From: Ciona savignyi
Lineage: Eukaryota; Chordata; Ascidiacea; Phlebobranchia; Cionidae
Assembly: GCA_000149265.1 (NCBI GenBank)
Contig: CH002899.1
Span: 89,769 to 153,768, forward strand
DNA: 64,000 nt
Direction: 5' to 3'
Shown: piece by piece, positions 1-11,089 of the stretch
How positions within the stretch are numbered: the first letter of the stretch is position 1
How the letters are laid out: each line of letters opens with the position of its first letter
Notes under the pieces: model-generated
Told to the model about the DNA's origin: nothing
Databases searched by the model: none
The model's input: only the letters and a program-made list of their open reading frames with translations
Position numbers and translations under genes: made by a program

Positions 1-3000
1 CAAAAAATCCCCCAATCTTACACGAGAGATATATTGCGCAACACGCTATAACAATGGTAGTGTTACGACTGATAGGCTAATTTATATTATTGCTCGGAAT
101 GGCGTAATAATTTTATGTAACAATCGATATGGCTGCTATATTACCAATTACCAATGCTTTTGTCAACCCATCTACGATTTGATAATCTGAAAACCTTTTT
201 ACAGGTGACAACGACCCGTCATTCAACTACGCGGGACGATAGTACATCTCCTTTAAATTTAAGTGTGATAAAAAGATGAAAGATACAGAATATATTTGTT
301 CTGTGATATCCACATTCGAGAAGGCGATTGTGATGTAATACTGCCGTCTGGTGCAGTGGCAGAGTACGGCTTCCTAAACTACAATTTCCCCACCCTCGAC
401 ACTTCACCCCTCTATTGACAATGAACAAGGCCAGCCCATAGGCTGGTGTAGGCTACAACCGAAACTCAACAACCCGACGAACTGTTTGTTTTTCATCGAG
501 CCTAGCTTCCAGGAATACTGGATTTTTTACTAAGCCTGTTTTATGCTGTCTGTATATCAGTCGGTATAGGCCACGTATCCGCTTAACACGACTGTCTGTG
601 ATAAAGCAATATAACATAAAGGCATAGGTCTATAAGTATAACACCCCTATAAGTAGCTTAATCTATACCGCTATTGCTGTTTTTAGAAATCTCACCTATA
701 TTCAACAACTGAAATACTATATGTACTTGTTGTATCTGGCCAAACCGTGCTGTGAACTGTGTAATTTGTACTATTTTCCATTCTCACAGTCTACGTTAAG
801 CCTTTCAAAATCACTGTGTACGTTTTAAACTATATTATCTATTTCATAAATGTTGTATTTTTCGACAAAGTCGTATCTCACACTTATTATTTGCTATATT
901 AAGCCATCAAGCAAAAATCCCCACATCAATGTGGCATCTCGGATGTGGAGTTAAGAAACTGTTTTGTCACAAGCTCACAACCATAAATAAACTATAAATA
1001 CAACAATGTTAACATGTAAGATATGTTCATCGATAGAGTTACCGCAATTTTACTCTTATTTGTATGAACCACGCAACACCTTAGCGGTTAAACATATGCA
1101 ATAAAATAGATAACACTTCCAGTGCGACAATAACTAGCCTCCGAAAGCCCAGAAAGGTATAATATACTTTAAATATAGTATTTTTTTTAGAATAAACAAT
1201 TCTACATAACCATGACTTATAGTCAATTCTACAAAACTGGTACATACTAGAGTAATTGTGGTATTGAATATTATGTATGAATGTTGCATATTAAATACTG
1301 CAATAAACTGAGCAATTTTATTCGGCACTAGTTCATTAGTGTTTAAAGCGAGGATACACCTGGCGGCCAGGGTTGATACGGAGTCATACGGTTCGAAATG
1401 ATGAGGTTACGACAATACGGTGATTTGGTAAGTGTACGAAACGGGGTAGAGGTGATACGGTGCTAGAGAAACGTTGGTAGACATACGGTTTTCGGGGGTA
1501 AATAAATAAAATCATAAAACTTACAAGTATATGCAAATAATAATTATCACACACTCACCAAACTTTGGCATTAAGCGGTACAGAACATCGGGAGAAAATG
1601 TACACTACAGCCTCTACGGTAACTACTATTCGGAAAGAAAGAAAGTTAGATCTGGTAGATGCGATTGAAACATATAAACCCCCATTATTACGTATATCGT
1701 TTATGGCGCAATTTATAATGGTTTAACATGGACATCTAGAAAACATATAAGCAAATGAATCAATAATGGGTCGAGAAATCTTATAGTCATTAAAACCGCA
1801 GTTTCCATTATTGCGCTTTAATCAGCCCCAAGAAATCCCGTCACGCGTATACGGTCAAAACCCGTCCCGCGTATACGGTCAAATTAATCGTTTAACCTAT
1901 GTAACAGTGTGACGTTGGCAGAAACGTTTAGTAAAAACACTACGACTGTGTTAGTAAATACATATCACAGCGATGAGACTGTTTTGTCATCAAGGCCCTG
2001 GCAGGCGGGATGCGTACAGAAAACACGCATGCTGAAAAGGCGAAGTTATAAGTGTGTGGCAGGAAAAATACTGTACTGTACTAAAGAGTGATGGAGAAAA
2101 TTTTGGCAATATATTATCGAAATTTGGTCATATTCAACGGAGAATTGTAAATGGAGAAATTCTGTACCAAATTGGTCATAATAAGCGGCTGACCATATTA
2201 TCCGTGGTCATAAAAGACGCCGCCTAATATATTCGCATTATCCTGTTAGGCATTTTTCACACTGGCTATTAGATTACACCGTGTCCACTGATGGGTCAAC
2301 AATAATATTTATTTTCTGGAGGTTTCAAATACACATTGAATGATTTTATCGGAGTATAAAGTGTTGAGTGTACATCTCCTTGCTGTTTTGTTGGGAAAAA
2401 AGTTGCCGATGTACCCCGGGGTATGACCTCAAAATTGTTAAGTAAAAAAATAAAGGGTTTTGAGTTTAGGTTGCAGATCCAAGCTTTAATTTTAAATCGT
2501 GAAAAATTCTAAGACTTCCTGGTACAGCATTTTGTGTGACAACCCTTTTTGTGAGGTCAGTTTGCATTGGAAAGATAGGGAGAATACTTAGTTGAAACCC
2601 TCCTATAAATGAGGTGGAAACACAAACAAAATCGAGAAATACAATACGGAAGTCCAATAGAGTTAAATCTTCTGGCGATGTTAGCTAACACGGTTTGAAT
2701 AGAGAGTGGAAAATTCTAGGTAGGCCTATATTAGGTCAGAGAAATTCCCGAAAGACCCAATAATATAAGCACGCCTGCCATTTTGCGAATGTTTGGCCGG
2801 TTATTCTATAAAACCCTTTATTTTAAACTGTAAACGATTATTCACTTTATATTGCACAGAATGTTGTAGGCTAATAAAAAAACTGAGAAGGGGCCAAAAC
2901 GACCCTACAAACAGCAAAACGGGAAATTCGTTCTAATATAAAATTCATAACTTGAATACTTTATTCAGAAAGCATAAATATTAAGTTTTGATTGGTAACC

Positions 3001-3240
3001 CGGAAACTCATTAGGCTTCTTTTTATTTCAAGAAACAAACGTTGTAACCTTTTTATATGATATTCAATGGGGGTTAGGTAACAATGTCAGCAGGTTCATT
3101 AAGAAATTACAAACATCAAGTGTGGATTGGTCACTCGGGAACCCACACTTTGTAAAAGATACACTAAGGGTGATGAGATATCCAGGGAAATAGAGCGTAC
3201 ACTCAAAGGGGGTTTAAAAATAGTTGTGGTTCACAAGTGA
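1..3240. other. Intergenic, no supported gene
   Basis: No open frame here has recognisable protein sequence or paired splice sites. Visible features are a weak tRNA-like A-box segment near 340-365 without a B box, a cluster of the hexamer ATACGG between about 1375 and 1500, and a ~25-bp direct duplication at about 1838-1885. A ~100-bp stretch at 2500-2620 is shared with 40757-40845 inside the Kelch gene and so is a dispersed repeat of unknown type. Confidence 0.6.
2500..2620. repeat. Short dispersed repeat, copy 1
   Basis: The stretch around the shared string CAGTTTGCATTGGAAAG matches the segment near 40757-40845 in the same orientation, with flanking similarity (GTGACA..CCTTTT..GT..GATCAG then purine-rich sequence and a CCT-containing end). 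Family not recognised. The ends are approximate. Confidence 0.45.
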
Positions 3241-3244
3241 TGAC

Positions 3245-4785
3245 ACTTTTTAGTCTAATGACTATTTATTATGGGTCACTATTGTTTTTGTCCGTTTTTT
3301 TTTTTTTTTTTTTGTTAAAGGTTTGACAGGCATGGCATGGCGCCCCGACATCTACCAGAAGGAATAATGGAATCGTAATGAAACTTGGCCATTCGTTAGA
3401 CAACAGGGTCTAGATATGCAGAAACCAAAATTTTGGGTGATAAATCAAGGGGAATTCCCCTGGGAGGTTAAAAACCAAAACGGTATTTTTTATAAAAAAA
3501 ATTATTTTAGCTTTTTGTGGCATAGCGCTTAAACAGCCTCTCCAATTTGAATAAGATTTGGTGGAATGTAAGTGCATTAAACACTGATTTAACATTTGGA
3601 AAAAATAAAAAATTTACCTAGGGAAATACCCTAAAAAATAAGATTTTGTTCTCAAATCATGATTGTGACAGGCATGGCATGTCGCCCCGACATCTACCAA
3701 AATGGATAATGGAATCGCAATGAAACTTAGCCATCTGTTAGACAACAGGGTCTAGATATGCAGAAACCAAAATGTTGAGTGATAAATCAAGGGGAATTCC
3801 CCTGGGAGATTAAAATCCAAAACGGTATTTTTTATAAAAAAATAGCTTTTTGTGGCATAGCGCTTAAACGGCTGTTCCAATTTCAATAAGATTTGGTGGA
3901 ATGTAAGTGCATTACCTACTTATTTAACAATTAGAAAAACATAAAAAAATATCTAGGGAAATACCCTAAAAAATAAGATTTTGTTCTCAAATCATGATTG
4001 TGACAGGCATGGCATGACGCCCCGTCATCTACCAGAAGGAATAATAAAATAGTAATAAAGCTTTGTTATTTGTTAGACAACATGGTCTAGATACGCAGGA
4101 GCAAAATTGTGGGTGATAAATCTAGGGGAATTCCCCGGAGACGTTAAAATCCAAATCGGTTATTTTTCTAAAAAATAGCTTTTCGGAAAATAACGTTTAA
4201 CCGGCTGCTCTAATTTTGATCAGATTTTGTAAAATGCTAGATCGTTATCCACCCTGTGTCACTTAAAAGAAAGAAAACATTTACTTAGGGTAACTCCCTT
4301 AAAAACGAAGATATGTTCCGGACTCATGATTGTGACAAGCATGCCACATTGCACTGACATCTCCAACAAGGATTCGTCAAATCGGATTAAAACTTTAAGA
4401 ATTGATAGTTAACATGACCCACATATGTAAAAACAGAAACTTATTTACCAAGCTCATGGGGAATTCCTCGAAGCCATGAAAAACTAAATCGAACTGTTTA
4501 AGGAATTTAGCTTCATTTCAATACAGCACTTAAAAAAAGCTTTAATTTAAACCATTTGTGATGAAATCTTTGTAAATCTATCGATTGTTCTTTTTTACCT
4601 ACACACGGAGAATAAGTTTGGTTTGATAACTATGGGACCCATGAGTTTATGCTTGCAGAAACAAAAACTACATACACAGTGTATAAAATACAAAATGTGG
4701 TTAGGGACCCTCAGCATAAATATATGGCATACAACATGTGTTTTACAAATAGTTGTGGTTAAACACGTGGTTGACACTCTCTAGT
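3245..4785. repeat. Composite tandem-repeat element, copy A
   Basis: The copy opens with a TTATTATGGGTC segment and a poly-T tract (about 3295-3313). Three ~335-bp units follow, beginning near 3325, 3667 and 4002, then a diverged fourth unit near 4333, and a unique tail (about 4600-4785) ending in GACACTCTCTAGTT. Copy B (6085-7973) has the same order of parts, including the diverged last unit and the tail, so the whole composite was duplicated or inserted twice. Each of the first three units contains the palindrome GGGGAATTCCCC (3449, 3791, 4135); the fourth has a damaged version. A direct repeat of roughly 40 bp (AATAGTTGTGGTT...GACACT) lies just 5' of the copy (about 3218-3250) and at its 3' end. 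No transposase frame is seen. It could be a non-autonomous DNA element or a mobile satellite. Confidence 0.75.
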
Positions 4786-4916
4786 TACGTGTGTAATTAT
4801 ATATATGAAAATTTGTAACAGAAAGCCCCACAACGCACAACCCAAATAAAGTGAAACCATCGATCAAGAGGTCTCTGGATTTGACTTTGGAGGTTCAGTT
4901 GCTTTTGAAAATTGTG

Positions 4917-4990
4917 TTTGATAAATCCAGGGAAATTCTCCTGGGACGTTAAATACCAAAAAGGTATTATTAAAAAAAACTCAGCAGCAA
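4917..4990. repeat. Degenerate single repeat unit
   Basis: A short fragment of the ~335-bp unit of the flanking arrays, recognisable by the order: TGATAAATCCAGGG, an eroded palindrome, CCTGGGACGTTAAA, and ACCAAAAAGGTATT. It lies outside array A, after its tail, so it is either an older remnant or the edge of another copy. Confidence 0.55.
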
Positions 4991-5329
4991 AAATTCATAC
5001 TCGGCGTTTAAAAAAACAATTTTAGTTAGGGATCACGGGGATAAAACAATGTATTTTAAACAAATGAAAAAACAACTAAATTTTTATTATTGTGTATGAC
5101 TTTAAGGCGCATAACCAATAAATATGTCCGATTTGTTTACTTATAGTTTCCAAACATATATACAAAATGACCCTTAGGGTACCAAAAAAGAGAAAAAATG
5201 TTCTGAAATCCGACATAGTGTATCAAAATATACAATTAAATATAATCCCTGTTTTAATTTTCAATGTAACCAGACGTGATATAGAATCATAAATGTGATA
5301 CTCAGGAAAATCCTGGTAGTAAAAGAAGG

Positions 5330-5611
5330 AGGATAGGATAGGATATTAATTTTTATCCCCGTGAATGGGAAAACCAACGGCGTTAACACACGGGCAATCG
5401 TCATATCACCTCGCGCCCACCGTCGGGTTAGCGGAGCTATTGCAGTGTGTTGTATATGATAGACACGTTCCTTTAATTTGGTAGAACCCTTATTTAATTC
5501 GCTGGGTTTAGGCAATGTCCGTAAAGTGCCTTGCCCAAGGACACAACCGACTAGCTAGCGACCAGTTTTCGATTGAAAGGCGACGCACTTAACCGTCAGA
5601 CTAACCGGCCA
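5330..5611 (-). repeat. tRNA-derived SINE, near full-length
   Basis: The tRNA-like head lies at the high-coordinate end on the minus strand and the (ATCCT)n tail at the low end. The copy matches the family seen at 8612, 53126 and 57281, including the shared core CCTTGGGCAAGGCAC. It lacks the short segment between CGACCAGTTT and the TTCGATTGAAAGG motif that other copies carry, that is, the B-box side of the head. Confidence 0.8.
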
Positions 5612-6084
5612 GAAGAAACGATTTGTATACTAATTCCAAAGATAAAAAACGGACTGAGTGACAACCCCATCTAAGAATCGAAAGTGAGTACGGCAACAAA
5701 AAACTTTGTTGTTGCTTTTTCTTCCATTATTTTCGGTTTAGTGCGAACAAAATTTCCAGATTTGTTTTGACAGTTGCCATGGGAGAAATGACCCGGATAC
5801 GTTCCTAAATATTCATATAATGCAAATGGCTCATTAGTTGCCTCGTTGCTTTCGATTCACGTTACTTTCCTTGTATAGCTGCTATTGTATTTAGGGGTCG
5901 TGTGATATATATGTTTCGATTATGGCTTAACATATTTTATTTTTTGCCGGTTCTTGTGAGTATAATGGCCATTAAATAGTCGTACTTTATTGTTCTTCAA
6001 ATATGAAAACTTTAAGTTTACACTTTGATCAAGATCCGCAGTTGTCCTAAAACGTATGACGACCTTTTTTATTTGACTTTAACA
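5612..6084. other. Intergenic spacer between repeat copies
   Basis: Unique-looking AT-rich sequence. No gene, RNA or further repeat was recognised. Confidence 0.5.
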
Positions 6085-7973
6085 CTGTTATTATGGGTCC
6101 CATTTGGAAAAATGGGACACATATTGTTTTTGTCCGTTTTTTTTTTCTTTTTTTTTTTTTTTTGTCAAACGCTTGACAGGCATGGCATGTCGCCCCGACA
6201 TCTACCAGAACGAAAAACGGAATCGCAATGACACTTCGACATATGTTAGACAACATGTTCTAGATGAACAGAAACCAAAATTTGGGGAGATAAAACCATG
6301 GGAATTCCCCTGGGACGTTAAAAACCAAAACGGTATTTTTTCTAAAAAATTCGCTTTTTTGGGCATAGCGCTTGAACGACAACTCCAATTTGAATCAGAT
6401 TTGGTAAAATGTAAGTGCATTAGTCACTGATTTAACACTTAGAAGAAATAAAAAAATTACTTAGGGAAATACCCTAAACAATAAGATTTTGTTCTCAAAT
6501 CATGATTGTGACAAGCACGCCATGTCGCCCCGACATCTACCAGAAGGAAAAATGGAATCGCAATCAAACTTTGGTATTTGTTAGACAACATGGTCTAGAT
6601 ATACAGAAACCAAAATGTTGGGTAATAAATCCAGGGGAATTCCCCTGTGACGTTACAAACCAAAACGGTATTTTTTCTAAAGAATTAGCTTTTTTAGGAC
6701 ATAGCGCTTGAACGGCTGCTCCAATTTGAATCAAATATTCTGGAATGTAAGTGCATTAGGCACTGATTTAACAGTTAAAAGAAATAAAAAAATTACTTAG
6801 GGAAATACCCTAATAAATAAGATTTTGTTCTCAAATCATGATTGTGACAGTCATGCCATATCGCCACGACATCTACCAGAAAGACTAATGAATTCGCAAT
6901 AAAAATTTAACATGTTTTAGACAACATGGTATAGATATGCAAAGACAAAAATTTTAGGTGATAAATTCAGGGGAATTTCCCTGGGACGTTAAAAACCAAA
7001 ACAGTATATTTCCTAAAGAATTAGCTTTTTTAGGACATAGCGCTTGAACGGCTGCTCCAATTTGAATCAGGTTTTCTGGAATGTAAGTGCATTAGTCACT
7101 GATTTAACACTTAGAAGAAATAAAAAAAGTACTTGGGGAAATACCCTAAAAATAAGGTTTTGTTCTCAAATCATGATTGTGACAAGCATGCAATGTCGCC
7201 CCGACAGCTGCCAAAAGGAATAATGGAATCGCAATGAAAATTTGACATTTGTAAGAGAACATGGTTTAGATAAGAAGAAACCAAAATTTTGGGTAATGAA
7301 TCCAGGGGAATTCCCCTGAGACGTTAAAACCCAAAAGGTTTGTTTTCCAATAAATTAGCTTTTTGGGGCATATAGGGCTTGAACGGCTGCTCTTATTTTG
7401 ATCAGATTTGGCGAAATGTTGGACTATTAGACACTTTGTGCCAATTAAAAGAAAGAAAACATTTACTTAGGGTAATTACGTTAAAAACGACGATATGTTC
7501 CAGGATTATGTTTGTGACTGGCATGCCATATCGCACTGTCAAATAAGACAAGCAGTCGACAAATCAGATTAAAACTTTAAGAATTGTTACATAACATGAC
7601 CCACATATGTAAAAACCGAAACTTATCTACTAAACCTAGGGGAATTCCCTGACACATGAAAAACTAAATCGGGCTGTTTTGGCAATTTAGCTTCATTTCA
7701 CTTCAGCGCTTGAAAAGAAGGTTTAATTTAAAATGATTGTGGTGAAAATGTTCGTAAATTTAAGACGTTAATTCTTTTTAAACTACACATGGAAAAGAAG
7801 TTTGGCTTGATAACTCTGGGACCCATGCGTTTATGCTTGCAGAAACAAACTACATATATACTCAATGTATAAAATACAAATTGTGGTTAGGGACCCTGTA
7901 GCATGAGTATATGGCCTACAACATGTGGTTTACAAATAGTTGTGGTTAAACACGTGGTTGACACTCTCTAGTT
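6085..7973. repeat. Composite tandem-repeat element, copy B
   Basis: Same architecture as copy A but with one more unit. After TTATTATGGGTC comes a T-rich tract (6136-6163), then units starting near 6175, 6510, 6846, 7181 and a diverged last unit near 7516 (spacing 335-336 bp), then the same tail ending GACACTCTCTAGTT. The palindromic core occurs at 6300 (11 bp), 6634, 6970 (as GGGGAATTTCCC), 7315 and 7639 (GGGGAATTCCCT). Open frames of 70-108 codons cross the first units on both strands. They break in sister units and overlap each other, so I do not treat them as genes. Confidence 0.75.
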
Positions 7974-8489
7974 AATAATAAAAATGAGTTGTGTCTCGCA
8001 TGGCCTGGAACTAGTTTCAAACATTCGCAGGCTGCATTCAACAATAGAAAAGCTTTATACGTTGGGAAAAATTAATCGTAAAGTTGATCAGTTGTTGCAG
8101 AGTTAACATGTATGGTAACATCGAATTTCTTAAAGGTTGTAAATATCGGGTTATAAACATTCTCCAGAGCTTTCGATTTTCATAATTTGGGCAAAAATTT
8201 TCTCGTTTGCAGGTTCAAAGAAAGATATTGTCATGAACTTATATTGTATTCGATGCGGGTACAAGTTGCTTTCTTTGCATTTGGGCTACTGCGATCTCGA
8301 CATTCCAACCTTTATCCCTTCCCCTGTAGTTGTCATATCACGATCAATCGAACTGTTTTCATATAAAGATTTTTGTCTAAAAACTTGCCAAGCGGAAGCA
8401 AACCGTATGGCTTCGAGTAATTTACTTGCAAATATTCTTCTTGTAATTCACAACTGCCGCCCGAACACAGAAATTTAATAATTGGTTAT

Positions 8490-8527
8490 ACCAATGATTA
8501 TAAAAAGATCTTTTTATAATCATTGGT
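8490..8527. repeat. Perfect 38-bp palindrome
   Basis: The two 19-base arms centred on AGATCT are exact reverse complements, with outer ends ACCAATGATTA and TAATCATTGGT. It sits immediately upstream of a SINE cluster. It may be the fold-back end of a MITE or a replication-born inversion. Confidence 0.9.
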
Positions 8528-8549
8528 TATACAAAATCTTAACTAACGG

Positions 8550-8611
8550 ACAATGGTCAGATCATCTTGGGCCCACCGTCGGGTTACCATAGCTATTGCG
8601 TGTGTTGTGTT
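8550..8611 (-). repeat. SINE fragment
   Basis: A short stretch carrying the GGGTTACC..AGCTATTGCG..TGTGTTGT motifs of the SINE body, directly abutting the full copy at 8612. It looks like a partial copy into which, or next to which, the later copy inserted. Confidence 0.6.
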
Positions 8612-8900
8612 AGGATAGGATATTCATGTTTATCCCCGTGAATGGGAAAACCCCAGGGGTTATCACACGGGCAATCGTCAGATCACCTCGCGCCCATCGT
8701 CGGGTTACCGGAGCTATTGCAGTGTGTTGTATGTGATAGACATGTTCCTTCAATTTGGTAGAACCCATTAATCCGCTGGGTTCAGGCAATGTCCGTAAAG
8801 TGCCTTGCCCAAGGACACAACCGACTAGCTAGCGACCAGTTTCGCACCTGCAACCTTTCGATTGAAAGGCGTCGCACTTAACCGCTAGACCATCGGGCCG
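8612..8900 (-). repeat. tRNA-derived SINE, full-length
   Basis: Read on the minus strand it starts GGCCCGATGGTCTAGCGG. It then has an A-box-like TGGTCTAGCGG, a B-box-like GGTGCGAAAC, the body core CTTGGGCAAGGCACTTTACG, and ends in a short ATCCTA-type tail. About 290 bp. The same family recurs at least six more times at near full length in the window. RNA polymerase III promoter boxes are inferred from position and similarity only. Confidence 0.85.
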
Positions 8901-8930
8901 GACTAGATTCGCAAGTTTCTTCAATATTGG

Positions 8931-9000
8931 TAAACCCATTAATCTGCTGATTTCAGACAATGGCCGTTCAGTGCTTTGCCGCAACCGATTTTCAATATTA
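8931..9000 (-). repeat. SINE fragment
   Basis: Diverged piece of the SINE body (TGGTAAACCCATTAATC..CAGACAATG..GTGC..TTTGCC..CAACCGA). More decayed than the neighbouring full copy, so probably older. Confidence 0.55.
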
Positions 9001-9694
9001 AGCTCAATCTTCGGAAGTTGAATTCACAATAGCCGAATCGCACTTCTGAATCACTCGATTTATTCCAAGTGTTTTAACATGACTGATCTCTCTTACGAAT
9101 TTTAGACCAAAAATGGCCGCAGGGGAGAAAACTAAGTTTCTTTATTTGATCATAGGAAGTTCTTTATTATTAGTAAATTAAAATCCCGTTTAGGTTGTTT
9201 CTTCATTATAAAAAAAAACAATGTTCAACGTAGAAGTAATTATAAAGTATTAAAGTACAAAGTTTTAAAGGTCTTTTAACCACAAAATTAAGATAGTAGT
9301 CCTAGTTGCTGCAAAGTGGGATTGGTAAAGCACTGGTAGTAACCAGTCTAGTAAGATATGTGTATATGTCATTAGGGCAATGTGGCCCATATGCAAACTC
9401 TTGATGATAAGTGCTTTTTTGTGGACAGTTGCATACCTGCTTAGACTGCGTGGGCAGTCTACAGAGAGGCAAAATTTTGTCGGATAGAAAGCAGTTGCTA
9501 GTTAGAAGTTTTGTGTTCAGTCAAGGCTCTTACAGACTTTATCTAAGCCTAATGGATAAATGAAATTTGATGGAAGAACTTACCTCTTTTAAGTATATGT
9601 TACAGACTTTAATTTGCTTAGGTAACATGTCGGTGGATGCAAGGCAATCTGAATATTTGGGTCCCTTTAATTTGAACAGGTCGGCTAGGTCCAG

Positions 9695-9796
9695 TGCCCT
9701 GCCCTAAACATTAATTTAAACCCTGCCCTAAAAACTAATCTCAACCCCAGAACTAACCCTAACTCCAACCCCATGTTTAAAACTAACTCTAGCGGA
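9695..9796. repeat. Telomere-like degenerate minisatellite
   Basis: Read on the minus strand this holds repeated TTAGGG-like motifs spaced by purine-rich filler (GGAGTTAGGGTTAGTTCTGG, TTTAGGGCAGGGTTTAAA). An inverted relative lies at 63901-63979. The repeats are irregular, so this is an interstitial dispersed repeat and not a chromosome end. Confidence 0.6.
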
Positions 9797-10325
9797 CCTG
9801 TACAAAATAGAGGGACCGGAGTATTTGGTTTGTAATGACTCTAGATTCCGTTTTCCCATTTTTATTAATGCAAAAAAATTAATATATTTTCTTTGTTGTG
9901 TTTCTTCTAGTGTCCTGGGGATGAGTACATAATTTAAATGGAATTCGTAAATTGTTATTTTTTTCCGCATCAGTCATTTTAGAGATATTTGGAATTTTAG
10001 ATTCTAAATTCGATAAGGACAACCCCAACTTAATGCAGTGTAGTTAGAGAAAGCTGTCTCTTATTAAAGAGTTTTGCCAAATGACAAACCATTAGTGTTT
10101 TATGAAATCCTTGTTTGAATACTAGGGATAAAAAAATTACTGGCGAAAATTATTCAACACATAATACATAGTAAGAAAACAACACCACAAAACAATTTTT
10201 TTGTGTTGACACGGTGTATTGTTATTTAGATAATTAGTATGACTTTTTTCTTGGAATTTGAAAATGCGGATTTTAGAATGTTATAAATACTAACTACTGG
10301 TACTTATTGCCCATCCTTACTTCAT

Positions 10326-11005
10326 NNNNNNNNNNNNNNNNNNNNNNNNNNNNNNNNNNNNNNNNNNNNNNNNNNNNNNNNNNNNNNNNNNNNNNNNNNN
10401 NNNNNNNNNNNNNNNNNNNNNNNNNNNNNNNNNNNNNNNNNNNNNNNNNNNNNNNNNNNNNNNNNNNNNNNNNNNNNNNNNNNNNNNNNNNNNNNNNNNN
10501 NNNNNNNNNNNNNNNNNNNNNNNNNNNNNNNNNNNNNNNNNNNNNNNNNNNNNNNNNNNNNNNNNNNNNNNNNNNNNNNNNNNNNNNNNNNNNNNNNNNN
10601 NNNNNNNNNNNNNNNNNNNNNNNNNNNNNNNNNNNNNNNNNNNNNNNNNNNNNNNNNNNNNNNNNNNNNNNNNNNNNNNNNNNNNNNNNNNNNNNNNNNN
10701 NNNNNNNNNNNNNNNNNNNNNNNNNNNNNNNNNNNNNNNNNNNNNNNNNNNNNNNNNNNNNNNNNNNNNNNNNNNNNNNNNNNNNNNNNNNNNNNNNNNN
10801 NNNNNNNNNNNNNNNNNNNNNNNNNNNNNNNNNNNNNNNNNNNNNNNNNNNNNNNNNNNNNNNNNNNNNNNNNNNNNNNNNNNNNNNNNNNNNNNNNNNN
10901 NNNNNNNNNNNNNNNNNNNNNNNNNNNNNNNNNNNNNNNNNNNNNNNNNNNNNNNNNNNNNNNNNNNNNNNNNNNNNNNNNNNNNNNNNNNNNNNNNNNN
11001 NNNNN
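10326..11005. other. Assembly gap, 680 N
   Basis: An unbroken run of 680 N just upstream of the first visible CUL3 coding exon. The first CUL3 exon may be hidden here. Confidence 1.
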
Positions 11006-11089
11006 TGTCAATATTTTACATATAATAAAATTAAAATAATTTCCTATGTCACTTAGAATATAGTTTCTAAGCTGTTATTTGGGTTTCAG

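Larger units (their letters stand above)
7974..10325. other. Intergenic with repeats, no supported gene
   Basis: Contains a 38-bp perfect palindrome (8490-8527), SINE copies and fragments (8550-9000) and a telomere-like minisatellite (9695-9796). An 81-codon open frame at 8233-8478 has no recognisable domain and no clear splice context. The stretch 9800-10325 shows nothing I can name. The missing first exon of CUL3 could lie here or in the following gap, but I do not see it. Confidence 0.5.

Noticed and set aside
6047-6711. Open frames of 60-108 codons in the ~335-bp repeat units as a gene
   Set aside because: Frames are open on both strands at once and are broken in sister units; no domain is recognised. 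Treated as repeat sequence.
8233-8478. 81-codon open frame as a small gene
   Set aside because: No recognisable family, no splice partners and atypical composition; chance is likely in AT-rich DNA.
9695-9796. True telomere or subtelomere
   Set aside because: Motifs are degenerate, short, in the middle of gene-bearing sequence and present again in opposite orientation at 63.9 kb.
10307-11056. Long open frames across the N run on both strands
   Set aside because: They consist almost entirely of unknown bases.
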